A stretch of DNA of 53,064 nt, taken from Pseudomonas luteola NBRC 103146. GTDB taxonomy: Bacteria; Pseudomonadota; Gammaproteobacteria; Pseudomonadales; Pseudomonadaceae. The stretch is from contig NZ_BDAE01000028.1 of NCBI RefSeq assembly GCF_002091675.1, forward strand, positions 1 to 53,064, written 5' to 3'. The position numbers were made by a program, and so were the translations under genes. The notes beneath the pieces were generated by a model. The model worked only from the letters and a program-made list of their open reading frames with translations. It did not search any database and was not told the DNA's origin. Numbering within the stretch: the stretch's first letter is position 1; each line of letters begins with the position of its first letter. Of the stretch, positions 7,738 to 18,406 are shown in pieces.

Positions 7738-8511
7738 TTACTGGTGCTTAAAGTTTGCGTCCCGCTTTTCAACAAAGGCCTTCATGCCCTCTTTCTGATC
7801 CGCCGTGGCGAAGACGGCATGGAAAATACGTCGTTCGAACCGCACACCTTCACTCAGGCTCGTTTCAAAGACCCGGTTGATGCTCTCCTTGGCCATCAGC
7901 GTTGCCGTCAATGACTTGTTGGCGATCTCATGAGCAACCTTCAGGGTTTCGCTCACAAGGCTGTCCACAGGGAAAATGCGGGCTACCAGCCCTGCCCGCT
8001 CGGCTTCCGGGGCCTCCATCATGCGGCCGGTCAGGCACATTTCCATGGCCTTGGCCTTGCCCAGCGCCCGCGTCAGCCGCTGAGTACCTCCCATGCCCGG
8101 CAAGACGCCAAGCTTGATTTCCGGCAGGCCAAACTTGGCATTGTCCGCGGCGTAGATGAAGTCGCATAGCAACGCCAGTTCACACCCACCTCCCAGGGCA
8201 TATCCGGCTACGGCTGCAATCATCGGCTTGCGCCGGCTGGCGACACGATCCACAGCAGAGAAAAAATCATCCAGATAAATGTCAGGAAAGGTCAGGTCGG
8301 CCATTTCCTTGATATCCGCACCTGCCGCAAAGGCCTTGGACGATCCGGTCAGCACGATGCAGCCAATGGTGCTGTCCCGCTCCAGCCCGTCCAACGCCTG
8401 ATTGAGCTCGTCGATCAATTGCGTGTTCAGGGCATTCAGGGCCTGAGGACGGTTGAGCGTGATCAGCGCGACACGCTCCTGTATTTCGATCACCAGGGTT
8501 TCATAGGACAT
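7738..8511 (-). CDS. fadBx: Enoyl-CoA hydratase (FadBx-like)
   Basis: 257-residue crotonase. [12 protein letters not shown] and the oxyanion-hole segment [20 protein letters not shown] are the CoA-binding signatures. The catalytic pair of glutamates is visible in [18 protein letters not shown]. It hydrates a 2-enoyl-CoA to the 3-hydroxyacyl-CoA. Last gene of the minus-strand fadDx-fadB2x-fadAx-fadEx-fadBx operon, 4 bases after fadEx. The x-series symbols follow the P. putida operon of the same order; assignment by gene order is my inference. Confidence 0.85.
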   Translation of the reverse strand: MSYETLVIEIQERVALITLNRPQALNALNTQLIDELNQALDGLERDSTIGCIVLTGSSKAFAAGADIKEMADLTFPDIYLDDFFSAVDRVASRRKPMIAAVAGYALGGGCELALLCDFIYAADNAKFGLPEIKLGVLPGMGGTQRLTRALGKAKAMEMCLTGRMMEAPEAERAGLVARIFPVDSLVSETLKVAHEIANKSLTATLMAKESINRVFETSLSEGVRFERRIFHAVFATADQKEGMKAFVEKRDANFKHQ

Positions 8512-8515
8512 AAAG

Positions 8516-9649
8516 TTACTCTCCTAGATGGCGGGCAATGACAAGCCGCTGAATATCACTGGTGCCCTCGTAAATCTGGCAGATCCGGGCGTCGCGATAG
8601 ATGCGCTCCAGCGGATAGTCGTTGAGGTAGCCATAGCCACCCAGGGTTTGCAAGGCAGCGGAGCAGACGCGCTCCGTCATCTCGGAGGCAAACAGCTTGG
8701 CCATGGAGGCCTCGACCAATGCAGGCCTGCCGGCATCCCTGAGCGCGGCGGCATGCAGCACCATCTGCCGAGCCACGGCGATTTCGGTTGCCATGTCCGC
8801 CAGGCGGAAAGACACAGCCTGATGCTCGACGATAGGCTTGCCAAAGGTCTGCCGGTCACGGGCGTAATCGCGTGCATATTCGAATGCCGCGCGAGCCATG
8901 CCCACTGCTTGCGCTGCAATACCGATGCGTCCGCCCTCAAGGTTGGCCAGGGCGATCTTGTAGCCTTGCCCTTCCTCGCCCAGCCGATAAGCCGCCGGGA
9001 TACGCACGTTGTCCAGTTGGATTTGACAGGTGTCGGAGGCATGAATGCCCAATTTGTGCTCTACACGAACGACCGAATAGCCGGGTGTTGAGGTTGGCAC
9101 CAGAAAGGCGGTGATGCCTCGTTTACCAGCGGATGGATCCGTCACGGCAAAGACAATCACAACGCCTGCATTACTGCCGGAGGTAATGAACTGCTTGGCC
9201 CCGTTGATTACGTACTCATCACCTTCCCGCCGTGCCTTGGTCCGTAGATCACTGGCGTCCGAGCCAGCCTGAGGTTCGGTGAGTGCAAAGGCACCAATCA
9301 TTTCACCCGTAGCCAGCGGTATCAGAAACTGGGTTTTCTGCTCATCGGTGCCGAAGTGATGAATCGGGACGCAGCCTACCGAGTTATGCACGCTCATGAT
9401 GGTGGAACAGGCTCCGTCACCGGCGGCAATTTCCTCAAGGGCCAGTGCATAGGCAACATAACCTGTCTCGCAGCCGCCCCAGGTATCAGGCACCAGCATG
9501 CCCATGAAACCCAGCTCAGCCATCTCCCGTAACGCTTCTCGAGGAAAGGTATGCTCGCGGTCCCATTCTGCCGAGAACGGACGCAGCCGCTCCTGAGCAA
9601 ACTGACGGGCCATGTCGACAATGCTTTGTTGTTCTTCGGTAATCAGCAT
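8516..9649 (-). CDS. fadEx: Acyl-CoA dehydrogenase (FadEx-like)
   Basis: 377 residues, the usual length of a short- or branched-chain acyl-CoA dehydrogenase. Domains in order: N-terminal helical domain, the FAD/substrate segment [17 protein letters not shown], a beta domain, and the C-terminal domain with the catalytic base in [17 protein letters not shown] (Glu of YEGT). It oxidises acyl-CoA to 2-enoyl-CoA and passes electrons to ETF. Tightly spaced with fadAx and fadBx. The YEGTSD signature is typical of butyryl/2-methylbutyryl-CoA dehydrogenases, so a short or branched substrate is likely. Confidence 0.9.
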   Translation of the reverse strand: MLITEEQQSIVDMARQFAQERLRPFSAEWDREHTFPREALREMAELGFMGMLVPDTWGGCETGYVAYALALEEIAAGDGACSTIMSVHNSVGCVPIHHFGTDEQKTQFLIPLATGEMIGAFALTEPQAGSDASDLRTKARREGDEYVINGAKQFITSGSNAGVVIVFAVTDPSAGKRGITAFLVPTSTPGYSVVRVEHKLGIHASDTCQIQLDNVRIPAAYRLGEEGQGYKIALANLEGGRIGIAAQAVGMARAAFEYARDYARDRQTFGKPIVEHQAVSFRLADMATEIAVARQMVLHAAALRDAGRPALVEASMAKLFASEMTERVCSAALQTLGGYGYLNDYPLERIYRDARICQIYEGTSDIQRLVIARHLGE

Positions 9650-9664
9650 GATCTTGTCCTCACA

Positions 9665-10852
9665 TCAATACAGGCATTCCACGGCCATCGCGGTTGCCTC
9701 GCCGCCGCCAATGCAAATGGCCGCTACGCCTCGGCGCAGCCCATAACGGCGCAAGGCCGAAATCAGGGTCACCAGAATCCGTGCACCTGAAGCGCCAATA
9801 GGATGGCCCAATGCACAGGCACCGCCATGAACGTTGACCTTTTCATGGGGAAGCCCAAGCTCGCGCATGGTGACCATGGCAACTACAGCAAATGCTTCGT
9901 TGATTTCGAACAGATCCACGTCGTTCAGCGACCAGCCTGTCCGCCTCATGAGCTTCTGGATAGCGCCAATGGGCGCCGTGGGAAACAGATGCGGTGCATC
10001 GGCGAAGGCTGCATGTCCGTGGATAGCGGCCAATGGCGTCAGCCCCTGCCGCTCGGCCTCGGAGCGGCGCATCAGTACCAGCGCCGCTGCACCATCGGAA
10101 ATCGAACTGGCGTTGGCAGCCGTTACCGTACCGTCCTGACGGAACGCGGGCTTTAATTCGGGAATCTTGTCGAGCCGGGCCTTGGGCGGCTGCTCATCAT
10201 CGCGGATAAGGCGTTCTTCCTTACGGGTCTTGACACTAACCGGTACGATCTCGGCCGCAAAGGCGCCCTCCTCGATGGCCTTGCGCGCCCGGGTCAGAGA
10301 AGCCATCGCATACTCATCCTGGGCAGCACGGCTGACATCATGCTGCTGGGCACAGTCTTCGGCAAAAGTCCCCATGAGGCGTCCCTTGTCATAGGCATCC
10401 TCCAGCCCATCCAGGAACATATGATCCAGTACGCGCCCATGGCCCATGCGATAGCCGGCGCGGGCATGATCCAACAGATACGGTGCGTTGGACATGCTTT
10501 CCATGCCCCCGGCAATAACAACGTTGGCACTGCCAGCCCGCAGCAGATCATGGCCGAGAATGGCAGCCTGCATGCCGGAGCCACACATCTTGTTGAGCGT
10601 AGTGCAGGGTGTGTGCTGGGTAAGGCCTGCACCCAGGGCAGCCTGCCGTGCCGGTGCCTGCCCCAGGCCGGCGGGAAGCACGCAGCCCATGAGCACTTCA
10701 TCTACTGCCTCAACGCTGATGCCGCTACGCTCGATAACCGCGCCGATAGCCTGGGCGCCCAGCTCCGTTGCGCTCAGCCCTTGCAGATCGCCCTGGAAAC
10801 CACCCATGGGGGTGCGGGCAAGACTGACGATAACAATGGGATCCTGATTCAT
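9665..10852 (-). CDS. fadAx: Acetyl-CoA C-acyltransferase, thiolase (FadAx-like)
   Basis: 395-residue thiolase. The nucleophilic Cys is in TLNKMCGSGMQAA, the middle signature reads FEINEAFAVVAMV, the His-containing loop NVHGGACALGHPIGASGARI is intact, and the second Cys is in AAICIGGGEATAMA. It cleaves 3-oxoacyl-CoA to acetyl-CoA and a shortened acyl-CoA. With the neighbouring SDR it could split 2-methylacetoacetyl-CoA to acetyl-CoA plus propionyl-CoA. Gap to fadB2x is 11 bases. Confidence 0.92.
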   Translation of the reverse strand: MNQDPIVIVSLARTPMGGFQGDLQGLSATELGAQAIGAVIERSGISVEAVDEVLMGCVLPAGLGQAPARQAALGAGLTQHTPCTTLNKMCGSGMQAAILGHDLLRAGSANVVIAGGMESMSNAPYLLDHARAGYRMGHGRVLDHMFLDGLEDAYDKGRLMGTFAEDCAQQHDVSRAAQDEYAMASLTRARKAIEEGAFAAEIVPVSVKTRKEERLIRDDEQPPKARLDKIPELKPAFRQDGTVTAANASSISDGAAALVLMRRSEAERQGLTPLAAIHGHAAFADAPHLFPTAPIGAIQKLMRRTGWSLNDVDLFEINEAFAVVAMVTMRELGLPHEKVNVHGGACALGHPIGASGARILVTLISALRRYGLRRGVAAICIGGGEATAMAVECLY

Positions 10853-10863
10853 GATGATCTCTC

Positions 10864-11631
10864 TTATTTGGCTGCCATGCGCAAGGCGCCGTCGAGACGA
10901 ATCACCTCGCCGTTGAGCATGCTGTTTTCAATGATGTGCCTGACCAGGGCTGCATATTCCTCGGGCCTACCAAGACGCGGCGGGAACGGCACGCCTGCAG
11001 CAAGGGATTCGCGCACAGCCTCTGTCATGCCTGCCATCATGGGCGTCTCGAAGATACCTGGGGCGATGGTCATGATCCGTATCCCGTAACGTGCCAACTC
11101 CCGGGCAGCCGGTAGCGTCATGCTGGCGACGCCGCCTTTCGAGGCTGCATAGGCTACTTGCCCGATTTGCCCGTCAAAGGCCGCAATGGAAGCGGTGTTG
11201 ATGATGACGCCACGTTCGCCACTGGCCTCAGCCTCGCCCTGCGTCATAGCTTCGGCGGCCAGACGCAGCATGTTGAAACTGCCAATGAGATTGATGCCGA
11301 CGATTCGGCTGAAGCTGTCCAAACCATGAACACCGCTTTTTCCCAGTACCTTTTCACCCCCTACTACACCTGCGCAATTGACCAGCCCATGAACGGCGCC
11401 AAAGGCTTCCATCGTGGCCGCTACGGCTGAACGCGCCTGAGTTTCGTCGGTGACATTGGTCACGGCGCAGCGTGCCCGTGGGCCAAGTACCTCGACCTTC
11501 GCCTCGACACTGGGCGCATGCATATCCACCAGCATAACGTTGGCTCCAGCCTCCACCAGCATGGTCGCGGTAGCAGCTCCCAGGCCCGAGCCCGCACCGG
11601 TCACAAGGAACGTTTTGTTTTCAATCTGCAT
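10864..11631 (-). CDS. fadB2x: SDR 3-hydroxyacyl-CoA dehydrogenase, type II (FadB2x-like)
   Basis: 255-residue short-chain dehydrogenase similar to HSD17B10/type-II hydroxyacyl-CoA dehydrogenase. NAD motif TGAGSGLG at the N-terminus, NNAG-equivalent VNCAG, catalytic Ser in INTASIAA and Tyr-Lys in YAASKGG. This type oxidises short 3-hydroxyacyl-CoAs and 2-methyl-3-hydroxybutyryl-CoA, the isoleucine-pathway intermediate. The start at 11631 ([12 protein letters not shown]) has AAGGA before it; longer frames upstream overlap fadDx and are not real. Confidence 0.9.
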   Translation of the reverse strand: MQIENKTFLVTGAGSGLGAATATMLVEAGANVMLVDMHAPSVEAKVEVLGPRARCAVTNVTDETQARSAVAATMEAFGAVHGLVNCAGVVGGEKVLGKSGVHGLDSFSRIVGINLIGSFNMLRLAAEAMTQGEAEASGERGVIINTASIAAFDGQIGQVAYAASKGGVASMTLPAARELARYGIRIMTIAPGIFETPMMAGMTEAVRESLAAGVPFPPRLGRPEEYAALVRHIIENSMLNGEVIRLDGALRMAAK

Positions 11632-11641
11632 ACAGCAATCC

Positions 11642-13300
11642 TTAGGCGGCAGATGCCGGGGTAGCCTGGGCCTTCGCAATCTCCTGGTTACGCAGGATGA
11701 ATCGCTGAACTTTGCCACTGGGGGTTTTGGGAAGCTCCGCCACAAATTCGATTTCCCGCGGATAGGCATGGGCGGCCAGGCGTTTGCGTACGTACTGGCG
11801 CAGCTCTTCGGCAAGCTCTGGGGTATCACAGTACCGGCTATGAATGACGACGAATGCCTTGATGATTTCGGTACGCTCTGGATCAGGCTTACCCACTACG
11901 GCCGCCTCGATCACGGCCGGATGCTCGATCAAGGCACTTTCCACATCGAACGGTCCTACGCGATAGCCCGACGTTGTGATCACATCATCGGATCGCCCCA
12001 CAAAACTGATACTGCCGTCATCGTTCAGCTCGACCGTATCGCCGCTGAGGTAGTAAGGGCCGACGAAGGACTTGGTAGGCAGCCCCAGATAACCACCAAA
12101 CCAGCACATGGGCGACTGTGAGAGATCTACCGCCAGAATACCGGGCTGGCCAGCGGGCAACTCCTGCGCCTGATCATCCACTACCACGACCCGGTGTCCA
12201 GGGCTGGCAAAGCCTGCCGAGCCGGGCCGCACCGGATGCTCCAGTGCGTGGTGATTACACAACACCATGCCCAGCTCGGTCTGCCCGTAATGGTCATGGA
12301 TGGTTGCGCCCAGGTTCTGCGCGAACCAGCGGATTACCTCCGGGTTGAGCGGCTCTCCTGCACTGCTGACCGCTCGCAGCCGCCCTTTGAGGCAGTCGAT
12401 TACGCTGTCACCACCGGCAATCAGCATCCGGTAAGCAGTAGGCGAACCGGCCAGGTTGGTAATGCCATATTTGCGGATGATGCGACAGGTGCTCTCCACC
12501 GAGAACGGACCATCATAAAACGTGGTGGGATGTCCCAGCGCCAGTGGGCCTGTCACGGCGTAGTACAGTCCATAGGCCCAGCCGGGATCAGCCACATTCC
12601 AGAAGGCATCTTCCGGACGCAGATCGATGGCATCGCTCATGTAACCCATGAACGCAGCGATGGCCTTGAGCGGAACGGCCAGTGGCTTGGCAGGGCCTGT
12701 GGTGCCCGAAGTAAACATGAGCAGGAAAGGATCATCCCCTGCACGCATGACCGGCTCGAAATGGGTAGGATGCTTTTCCAGTTCGCTCCAAAAACTGAAG
12801 TCGCCCCGCTCAATGCCCAGACCGCGTCGGCCACCCAGCGTAACAATGGTGGGGCAATGATCAACGTCGCTCAGCTTGCCTCGGTTGGCCCCATCGGTCA
12901 CGACCAGTTTCGCCTCTGATGTCGTAAGTCGATGCTCGATGGCCTTGGGGCCAAACGCTGTGAACACGGGCTGGTAGACCGCACCAGCCCGCCACGTGCC
13001 AAGGATCGTCACAAGAAGCTCTGGCGTACGCGGCAGCAGGCCCGCCACACGATCACCCGGACCTATCCCCTGGGCCACCAGAAAATGGGCGAACTGGGCC
13101 GCGCGCTGCATGAGGTCGATAAACGTCCAGGTTTCGCTGCTGCCGTCGCGGCCCTCCCAGAACAGGGCGATACGGCCCGGCAGGGCGTGGCGGTCGCAGC
13201 ATTCGATACAGGCGTTGAGCGACTCGAGCGTCCCGCTCAGTCGGCTGGCAACAACAGAAGGGAAATCAAAGCTGGAATAGGCAGCCTGATAGTCCTGCAT
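11642..13300 (-). CDS. fadDx: Acyl-CoA synthetase (FadDx-like)
   Basis: 552-residue ANL adenylating enzyme. The P-loop-like motif is [14 protein letters not shown], the aryl/acyl motif DHYGQTELG, the hinge [24 protein letters not shown], and the C-terminal catalytic Lys lies in [16 protein letters not shown]. It activates a short- or medium-chain carboxylic acid with ATP and CoA. First gene of the fad operon; 116 bases downstream of the AraC regulator gene on the same strand, with a CA motif in that gap. Confidence 0.9.
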   Translation of the reverse strand: MQDYQAAYSSFDFPSVVASRLSGTLESLNACIECCDRHALPGRIALFWEGRDGSSETWTFIDLMQRAAQFAHFLVAQGIGPGDRVAGLLPRTPELLVTILGTWRAGAVYQPVFTAFGPKAIEHRLTTSEAKLVVTDGANRGKLSDVDHCPTIVTLGGRRGLGIERGDFSFWSELEKHPTHFEPVMRAGDDPFLLMFTSGTTGPAKPLAVPLKAIAAFMGYMSDAIDLRPEDAFWNVADPGWAYGLYYAVTGPLALGHPTTFYDGPFSVESTCRIIRKYGITNLAGSPTAYRMLIAGGDSVIDCLKGRLRAVSSAGEPLNPEVIRWFAQNLGATIHDHYGQTELGMVLCNHHALEHPVRPGSAGFASPGHRVVVVDDQAQELPAGQPGILAVDLSQSPMCWFGGYLGLPTKSFVGPYYLSGDTVELNDDGSISFVGRSDDVITTSGYRVGPFDVESALIEHPAVIEAAVVGKPDPERTEIIKAFVVIHSRYCDTPELAEELRQYVRKRLAAHAYPREIEFVAELPKTPSGKVQRFILRNQEIAKAQATPASAA

Positions 13301-13315
13301 GATCAGTTCCTCGGC

Positions 13316-13326
13316 TTGTTGTTATT
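13316..13326 (-). promoter_or_regulatory. Hfq/Crc CA motif in the fadDx leader
   Basis: Minus strand AATAACAACAA contains two overlapping exact AAnAAnAA matches ending 15 bases before the fadDx ATG. Confidence 0.6.
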
Positions 13327-13416
13327 GGAACGTCAGGAGCGTCTTTTTTGACTGTATCGCGCCAGCGCTGGCTTGCAATGGTCAAACCCTTCAATCTGGC
13401 TGAGCGGTTTGGACAA

Positions 13417-14451
13417 TCAGGCAGAGTCGACCTGGGCGAGAATCAGGTTGCGGTAGTGACCAGGGTTGGTTCCGGTCCATTTACGAAAGGCCTTGTAGAA
13501 GGCGCTGATATCAGCGAAGCCAAGCTGAGTAGCAATGTCCGAATAGGTCATCGAGGGATCGGCCAGCCAGTCGATCGCCTGTTCCTTGCGTACGGTGTCC
13601 TTGATCGCCTGGTAGGACTGCGCCTGCTCTGCCAGACGCCGCCGCAGGGTTGCAGGCGACATGCACAGGGTGTACGCCAGGGCTTCACTGGTAGGCCACT
13701 GCTCGCCCGGCAGTTGCCGCAACTGCAATTTGATCCGACTCGCCAAACTGTCCGAATCGCGGTATTTCTCCAGGATGTTGCAGGGTGCCTCAGCCAGAAA
13801 GCGCTGCAGGTCCGCCTCGCTGCGTCTCACTGGTACATCCAGTACCTCGGCAGCAAAGATGATCCGTGTCCGGCTCTGGTTGAAACGCAGGTTATCCGAA
13901 AACATGACCTTGTAATCGGCCGTAAAGGCGGGCTCGGGGCAGCGCAGCTCGATTGCCAGGATCGGGATCCGGCGGCCAGCCAGCCAGCAGGCTACGCCGT
14001 GAACGATCATCCAGTAGGTGAAATACGCGAAGGCTCGATTGGGCGCCCCGGCGGGCTCTCGCAATATAATTTCCGCCAGGCTCTGGCTGCGGACCAGCTC
14101 ACCACGAAGGCGCTCGAAGGTAAGCCCGAGAAAAGCCAGCCCATGGATCAACGCTGCACCTACCGTAGGTTGGGACAGGCAGGCCCGGCAGAGAAACTCG
14201 AAACTACCGGACCGCATGCCACGCGGATCCATGCCAAAAAACTCATCATCAAAGCGCCGGGCCAGACGCCGCCAGATGCGCCCGTAAAAGGGGACGGGCA
14301 CCCGGCCGCCCGGCTCCGCCAGACAGTCTGGTGCCAGCCCGATGTCGCACAATAATTCCGCATGGCTCATTCCCCGCGCAGCAAAGGCCTGTAGCGCCTC
14401 CTCCACCAGATAGGTCGAGATGGTGCCCTTGGGAACGGCACGGCTGACCAC
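13417..14451 (-). CDS. AraC-family transcriptional regulator of the fad operon
   Basis: 344 residues: an N-terminal arabinose-binding-type ligand domain of the OruR/ArgR class, then a C-terminal AraC double helix-turn-helix (LCMSPATLRRRLAEQAQSY and YSDIATQLGFADISAFYKAFRKWTG, which is intact). The start is GTG at 14451, with AAGGA 8 bases 5' inside the end of the preceding gene, so the two are translationally close. The position between the HIBCH gene and fadDx on one strand suggests it activates this operon, probably in response to an acyl-CoA or free acid. Confidence 0.85.
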   Translation of the reverse strand: MVSRAVPKGTISTYLVEEALQAFAARGMSHAELLCDIGLAPDCLAEPGGRVPVPFYGRIWRRLARRFDDEFFGMDPRGMRSGSFEFLCRACLSQPTVGAALIHGLAFLGLTFERLRGELVRSQSLAEIILREPAGAPNRAFAYFTYWMIVHGVACWLAGRRIPILAIELRCPEPAFTADYKVMFSDNLRFNQSRTRIIFAAEVLDVPVRRSEADLQRFLAEAPCNILEKYRDSDSLASRIKLQLRQLPGEQWPTSEALAYTLCMSPATLRRRLAEQAQSYQAIKDTVRKEQAIDWLADPSMTYSDIATQLGFADISAFYKAFRKWTGTNPGHYRNLILAQVDSA

Positions 14452-14454
14452 TGA

Positions 14455-15573
14455 TCAGTCCTTCAGGGCGCGCAGCGGATGCTCGTGGGCCGGAAAGGCA
14501 GGTTTGAAAAAGGCATCCAGCCAAGCCGGGTCGTCCGTTGCGAGTGGATCTGCATGCCATTTCGGCTGGCGGTCCTTGTCGATCAGCAGGGCGCGTATCC
14601 CCTCCTGCAGCTCACCGAGCTGAGTGCAGCGCACCGACAGGTCCAACTCACTGCGCAGCGCCTCGGCCAGCGACCAGCGTTTGCTGCGCCTGAGCTGACG
14701 CAGCGTGATGGCCGCCGAAGTCGGTGAGCCCTGGGCCAATGTCTTGGCCGCCTTGGTTAGCCAGGGATTATCGCCGCTGTAGGCCTTGATTTCAGCAAGT
14801 ACGGTTTTGTCATCATCGAAATCCGTCAGGGCCTGAAGGGTATCGAAGAGCGGTTGCACATTTGGCTCAGGCATCACGGCCATGCTTGCTTGCTCATGCT
14901 GGCGCAGCACCTGTGCAACCGAGGCATGGCCGAGCATCCTATCGGGCATGGCCTGCAAATCGGCAATGACCTGTTCACGCCGCTCCGCTGCAATGCAGCG
15001 ATCCGCCAGCCCGACGAAAACCGCATCGCGCGCCGTAAGCTGTGCGCCGGTAACGCCCAGGAACAGCCCGCAACGGCCCGGCATGCGGTTGAGAAACCAG
15101 CTCGCCCCTACATCGGGATATAACCCGATGCTGACCTCAGGCATGGCAACACGGGTGCTCTCGCATACTACGCGATGAGAGGCACCGGCGAGCAACCCAA
15201 GCCCTCCTCCCATGACGTAACCCGCCCCCCAGGCAATAAGCGGCTTGGGGTAATGATGGATGAAGTGATCGAGCCGGTATTCCAGCGCAAAGTACTCACC
15301 GGTGGCCTTGCCCGGCCCAGCTTCTCCTTCCCGCATGGCCTTGTAGAGCGCGACGATATCGCCTCCCGCGCAAAAGGCCTTTTCACCAGCTCCCTCCAGC
15401 CAGACCGCGTCAATGTCGTCCTGCTCCGCCCAGTGCCTGAGCTGTTCTTCCAGCTGGACGGCCATGTTGAAGGATAGGGCGTTCAGGCTGCTTGGTGCGT
15501 CTAGCGTCACGCGTCCGAGCCGCTTGCCGGAGGCCAGTGGCAGTTCCGTTACCTGGATGCAGCGCTCACTCAT
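14455..15573 (-). CDS. 3-hydroxyisobutyryl-CoA hydrolase-type crotonase
   Basis: 372 residues, longer than an enoyl-CoA hydratase (~260) and matching the HIBYL-CoA hydrolase branch. Signatures: KAFCAGGDIVALY, IAWGAGYVMGGGLGLLAGASHRVV and the catalytic Glu segment AMPEVSIGLYPDVGASWFLNRMPG. The C-terminal extension (from about residue 250, with SLAEALRSELDLSVRCTQ) is characteristic. The family frees 3-hydroxyisobutyrate in valine degradation; a role as a hydratase cannot be excluded. First gene of the acyl-CoA operon, 3 bases before the AraC gene. A CA motif lies in its leader. Confidence 0.85.
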   Translation of the reverse strand: MSERCIQVTELPLASGKRLGRVTLDAPSSLNALSFNMAVQLEEQLRHWAEQDDIDAVWLEGAGEKAFCAGGDIVALYKAMREGEAGPGKATGEYFALEYRLDHFIHHYPKPLIAWGAGYVMGGGLGLLAGASHRVVCESTRVAMPEVSIGLYPDVGASWFLNRMPGRCGLFLGVTGAQLTARDAVFVGLADRCIAAERREQVIADLQAMPDRMLGHASVAQVLRQHEQASMAVMPEPNVQPLFDTLQALTDFDDDKTVLAEIKAYSGDNPWLTKAAKTLAQGSPTSAAITLRQLRRSKRWSLAEALRSELDLSVRCTQLGELQEGIRALLIDKDRQPKWHADPLATDDPAWLDAFFKPAFPAHEHPLRALKD

Positions 15574-15588
15574 GTAGGTGCTCTCGTC

Positions 15589-15596
15589 TTGTTCTT
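15589..15596 (-). promoter_or_regulatory. Hfq/Crc CA motif before the HIBCH-like gene
   Basis: Minus strand AAGAACAA, exact AAnAAnAA, 15 bases 5' of the ATG. Confidence 0.5.
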
Positions 15597-15786
15597 ATCG
15601 GTCGCCCTGTCTGCCAGGAGCGACGGGGCCATGAGAAATGCCCTATCAGATAAGCACATTCCACCCAAGGGAGACAATTAATCCTAACGGTGATAAGAAG
15701 TTAGCCGCTTACCGATTAGCGGGGCTTTGTAAATGCCTAAAAGTCACCTATAACTAATCAGGTCAGCAACCTACAGGACAAACCTC

Positions 15787-16011
15787 ATGCATTTTCTCAT
15801 CATGCAGGGCCAGTATGGTCACAAGCTGGTTAGCTATAGCGATGCTGTATTTGATTTGAAAGAAGCACTGACGGAGTTGAAAGGGAAAGACGCTGCCAAC
15901 TCACCGATGATTCTTGACGACAAGGTGGTGCAAAGTACCTACCTTTGCACCGAAACTGGCATGCCTGTGCAAGAAATCGACGGCTATCTCATCCGGCTGG
16001 CTGAGCTGTAA
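15787..16011 (+). CDS. Small conserved-type protein of unknown function
   Basis: 74 residues, acidic, no signal peptide or membrane segment. An alpha/beta pattern with a KEALTELKGKDAANSP helix and a C-terminal QEIDGYLIRLAEL. AGGAC lies 9 bases before the ATG. Own promoter region to the left (AT-rich, about 15680-15760) and a hairpin after the stop support a real single-gene unit. No family recognised. Confidence 0.65.
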   Translation: MHFLIMQGQYGHKLVSYSDAVFDLKEALTELKGKDAANSPMILDDKVVQSTYLCTETGMPVQEIDGYLIRLAEL

Positions 16012-16044
16012 CCCGGCCCCACGCTGCTGACCTGAGAGGGTCGT

Positions 16045-16074
16045 GTTCTTATCGCCGTATTGCAGTGTAAGAAC
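16045..16074. terminator. Hairpin after the small gene
   Basis: Arms GTTCTTA/TAAGAAC with a 16-base loop, flanked by GGG and CCC, between the convergent small gene and the chemoreceptor gene. No T-run. Confidence 0.45.
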
Positions 16075-16107
16075 CGCCCTCCCCTACTCCGATTGCTTCC
16101 CTGCGTT

Positions 16108-16126
16108 GCCCGCCCTTGTTGCGGGC
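16108..16126. terminator. GC-rich hairpin after the chemoreceptor gene
   Basis: GCCCGC/GCGGGC stem with a 7-base loop, 15 bases beyond the stop of the minus-strand chemoreceptor gene. Confidence 0.5.
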
Positions 16127-16140
16127 GCGCAGTTCTGCCG

Positions 16141-18264
16141 TCAGACCTTGAACTGATTGACCAGGCGACGCTGCTGCTCGGCCAGCTGTGTCAGCTCGGC
16201 ACTGGCGTGCGACGACTGCTCTGCACCCTGGGCCACTTCAGACGCAACCGTTCCGATCACGGTAACATTACGGTTGATGTCCTCCGCCACGGCACTTTGC
16301 TCTTCGGCCGCTCCCGCGATCTGGATGTTCATTTCCGTGATGACGGAAACCGCCTCGGTGATCGCCGCCAGCGCAGCTGCGGCCTCGGAAGATTGCTGCA
16401 CGCTGGTCTCGGTCTTCGCCTGACTGGCCTGCATGATCTGCACCACGTCCTGCGTACCGCTTTGCAGCTGCTGGATCATGGTCTGGATTTCCTGAGTCGC
16501 CTGCTGAGTCTTGCCCGCCAGATTACGAACCTCATCCGCCACTACGGCAAAGCCGCGGCCCTGCTCACCAGCCCGTGCCGCCTCAATGGCTGCGTTGAGG
16601 GCCAGTAGGTTGGTCTGTTCGGCAATGCCGCGAATGCTGACCAGGATCGTGGTAATGTTTTCGCTGTCCTTGGCCAGCCCTTCCACGCTGACAACCGCAC
16701 GGTCGATCTCGGCAGCCAGTGCGGAAATCGCATCGCTGGAGTTCTGCACAATGGTCCGCCCGTGATTGGCTGACTGATCCGCATTACCTGCCGCCTCGGC
16801 CGCCTGGTTGGCACTGCGGGCAACTTCCTGGGCTGTAGCGGACATCTCTTGAATGGCCGTCGCCACTTGATCGATTTCAGATTGTTGCTTCTGTACCCCT
16901 TGCTGGGTGTGAATGGCGATCTCTGCTGTATGCTCGGATGCATCGCTCACTTTTTGTACCGAGGATACTACCTGGGTAATCATGGCTTGCAGCTTGGCCA
17001 GGAAGCGGTTGAAACCCTTTGCCATGGCACCCAGCTCATCGGGCCGGTTTTCATCCAGCCGACGGGTCAGATCGCCCTCGCCTTGAGCGATATCATCCAG
17101 CATCAGCACCATTTGCTTCAGTGGTCGCGTGATACTGCGGCTTACCAGCCACAGCGCGCCAAGCCCGATAATGGCAAGGGCCAGGCCGACCAATCCCATT
17201 CCAAAGGTATTTCGATCGCTCTGCGCCTTGATATCGTCGTGAAGCTTCAGAGACTCGCCCAGTGCGGCCTGGATGGGCAGCTGGATCATCAGTGTCCATT
17301 GAGCGGACGTGTTACCGACCTTGAACGGTAGAAACAGCTCGATATGCCCATGCGCTTCGTCATAGTCGTATAGCGGCTCGGTCGACTTCAGCTGCTTCAG
17401 ATTATTCAGCTCGTTTTCATCTAGCAGAGTGCTGACAGACTTGCCTAGCTGGCCGGCGTCCTTGGTATAGGCAATCAAGGCACCATTACTGGCAATCAGT
17501 GCCATTTGACCTGCGCCCTGGTAGAGCGACTGGTTGGCCTTGACCAGAGCATCCTGAATAAAGCCGACGGACAGGTCCGCACCGGCAATACCCTGGAACT
17601 TGCCTTTGACCATGATAGGCGCGGTAAACGATGCCATCAGGACAGGCTTGCCAGCGACGTCATAGGTATAGGGGTCAACGGCGCAAAGCTGTTGCGTTTC
17701 CTTGGCACACAGATAGTACTCGCCCTCGCGCACGCCCAGGTCGGAGCGTTTCTGGCTTTCCATGAACTGAATGATGTCATGGCCGAGCGTACCATCGGCA
17801 TTGCGGAACCAGTACGGCAGAAAGCGGCCAGTACTGTCATGCCCAGGCTGCCCCATGAACTGGTAGTCGTCACCTGCAAAGGCATTGGGCTCCCAGCCCA
17901 GATAGGCACCTAGAAGTTCAGGGTGCTTTTCCATCGCATTTCGAATGATTCGGTCCTGCTCATCTCGCGACAGATGGACGCTGGTGCTCGGATCGCTGGC
18001 AGCCAAGGCGCTCAGCTGCGCCAGTGATGCTGCGATGTTCAATGGCTTTTCAAGGTCATGCTGGATATGCATGACGTTGGCATCGGCCAGAGAAATCAGC
18101 CGCTCCTGGATGACCTTTTCAAACAACGCCTCTGTACCTTTGGCCGCCTGATCCTGTGTACGCGCGCCGGTAACCAACGCATACCCCACCAGGGCGATGA
18201 CGATCGCCAGGATACAGGCACCGGCATACGCCATGATGGTGTACTGAATGGACTTGAATTTCAT
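16141..18264 (-). CDS. Methyl-accepting chemotaxis protein, dCache type
   Basis: 707 residues. Helix 1 at about 9-31, a periplasmic sensor of ~320 residues with dCache traits ([55 protein letters not shown]), helix 2 around 355-375, HAMP domain ([11 protein letters not shown]...), then the signalling domain with the highly conserved hairpin tip [20 protein letters not shown]. It senses a small ligand in the periplasm and controls CheA through CheW. No pentapeptide for CheR binding at the C-terminus. The ligand cannot be told; nearby catabolic genes make organic acids or amino acids plausible. Confidence 0.92.
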   Translation of the reverse strand: MKFKSIQYTIMAYAGACILAIVIALVGYALVTGARTQDQAAKGTEALFEKVIQERLISLADANVMHIQHDLEKPLNIAASLAQLSALAASDPSTSVHLSRDEQDRIIRNAMEKHPELLGAYLGWEPNAFAGDDYQFMGQPGHDSTGRFLPYWFRNADGTLGHDIIQFMESQKRSDLGVREGEYYLCAKETQQLCAVDPYTYDVAGKPVLMASFTAPIMVKGKFQGIAGADLSVGFIQDALVKANQSLYQGAGQMALIASNGALIAYTKDAGQLGKSVSTLLDENELNNLKQLKSTEPLYDYDEAHGHIELFLPFKVGNTSAQWTLMIQLPIQAALGESLKLHDDIKAQSDRNTFGMGLVGLALAIIGLGALWLVSRSITRPLKQMVLMLDDIAQGEGDLTRRLDENRPDELGAMAKGFNRFLAKLQAMITQVVSSVQKVSDASEHTAEIAIHTQQGVQKQQSEIDQVATAIQEMSATAQEVARSANQAAEAAGNADQSANHGRTIVQNSSDAISALAAEIDRAVVSVEGLAKDSENITTILVSIRGIAEQTNLLALNAAIEAARAGEQGRGFAVVADEVRNLAGKTQQATQEIQTMIQQLQSGTQDVVQIMQASQAKTETSVQQSSEAAAALAAITEAVSVITEMNIQIAGAAEEQSAVAEDINRNVTVIGTVASEVAQGAEQSSHASAELTQLAEQQRRLVNQFKV

Positions 18265-18331
18265 GGTGCCTTTCCCATGTCTGCTTAGCTAAAAGGCTCT
18301 ATCGGCGCAGACCAGAAAAGCTGAATTGCAG

Positions 18332-18388
18332 CCTGTCGGTTAAGACAACATCTCGTCACGCCTGCCCGCCGGGTGCTCAACCGACAGG
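18332..18388. terminator. 10-bp inverted repeat between the MFS gene and the chemoreceptor gene
   Basis: CCTGTCGGTT and AACCGACAGG are perfect arms separated by 37 bases that include a GC-rich CCCGCCGGG. It follows the stop of the minus-strand MFS gene, so it may end that transcript; it could also be an operator for the chemoreceptor gene. Confidence 0.45.
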
Positions 18389-18406
18389 ACAGGTGCAGAA
18401 GCAAAA

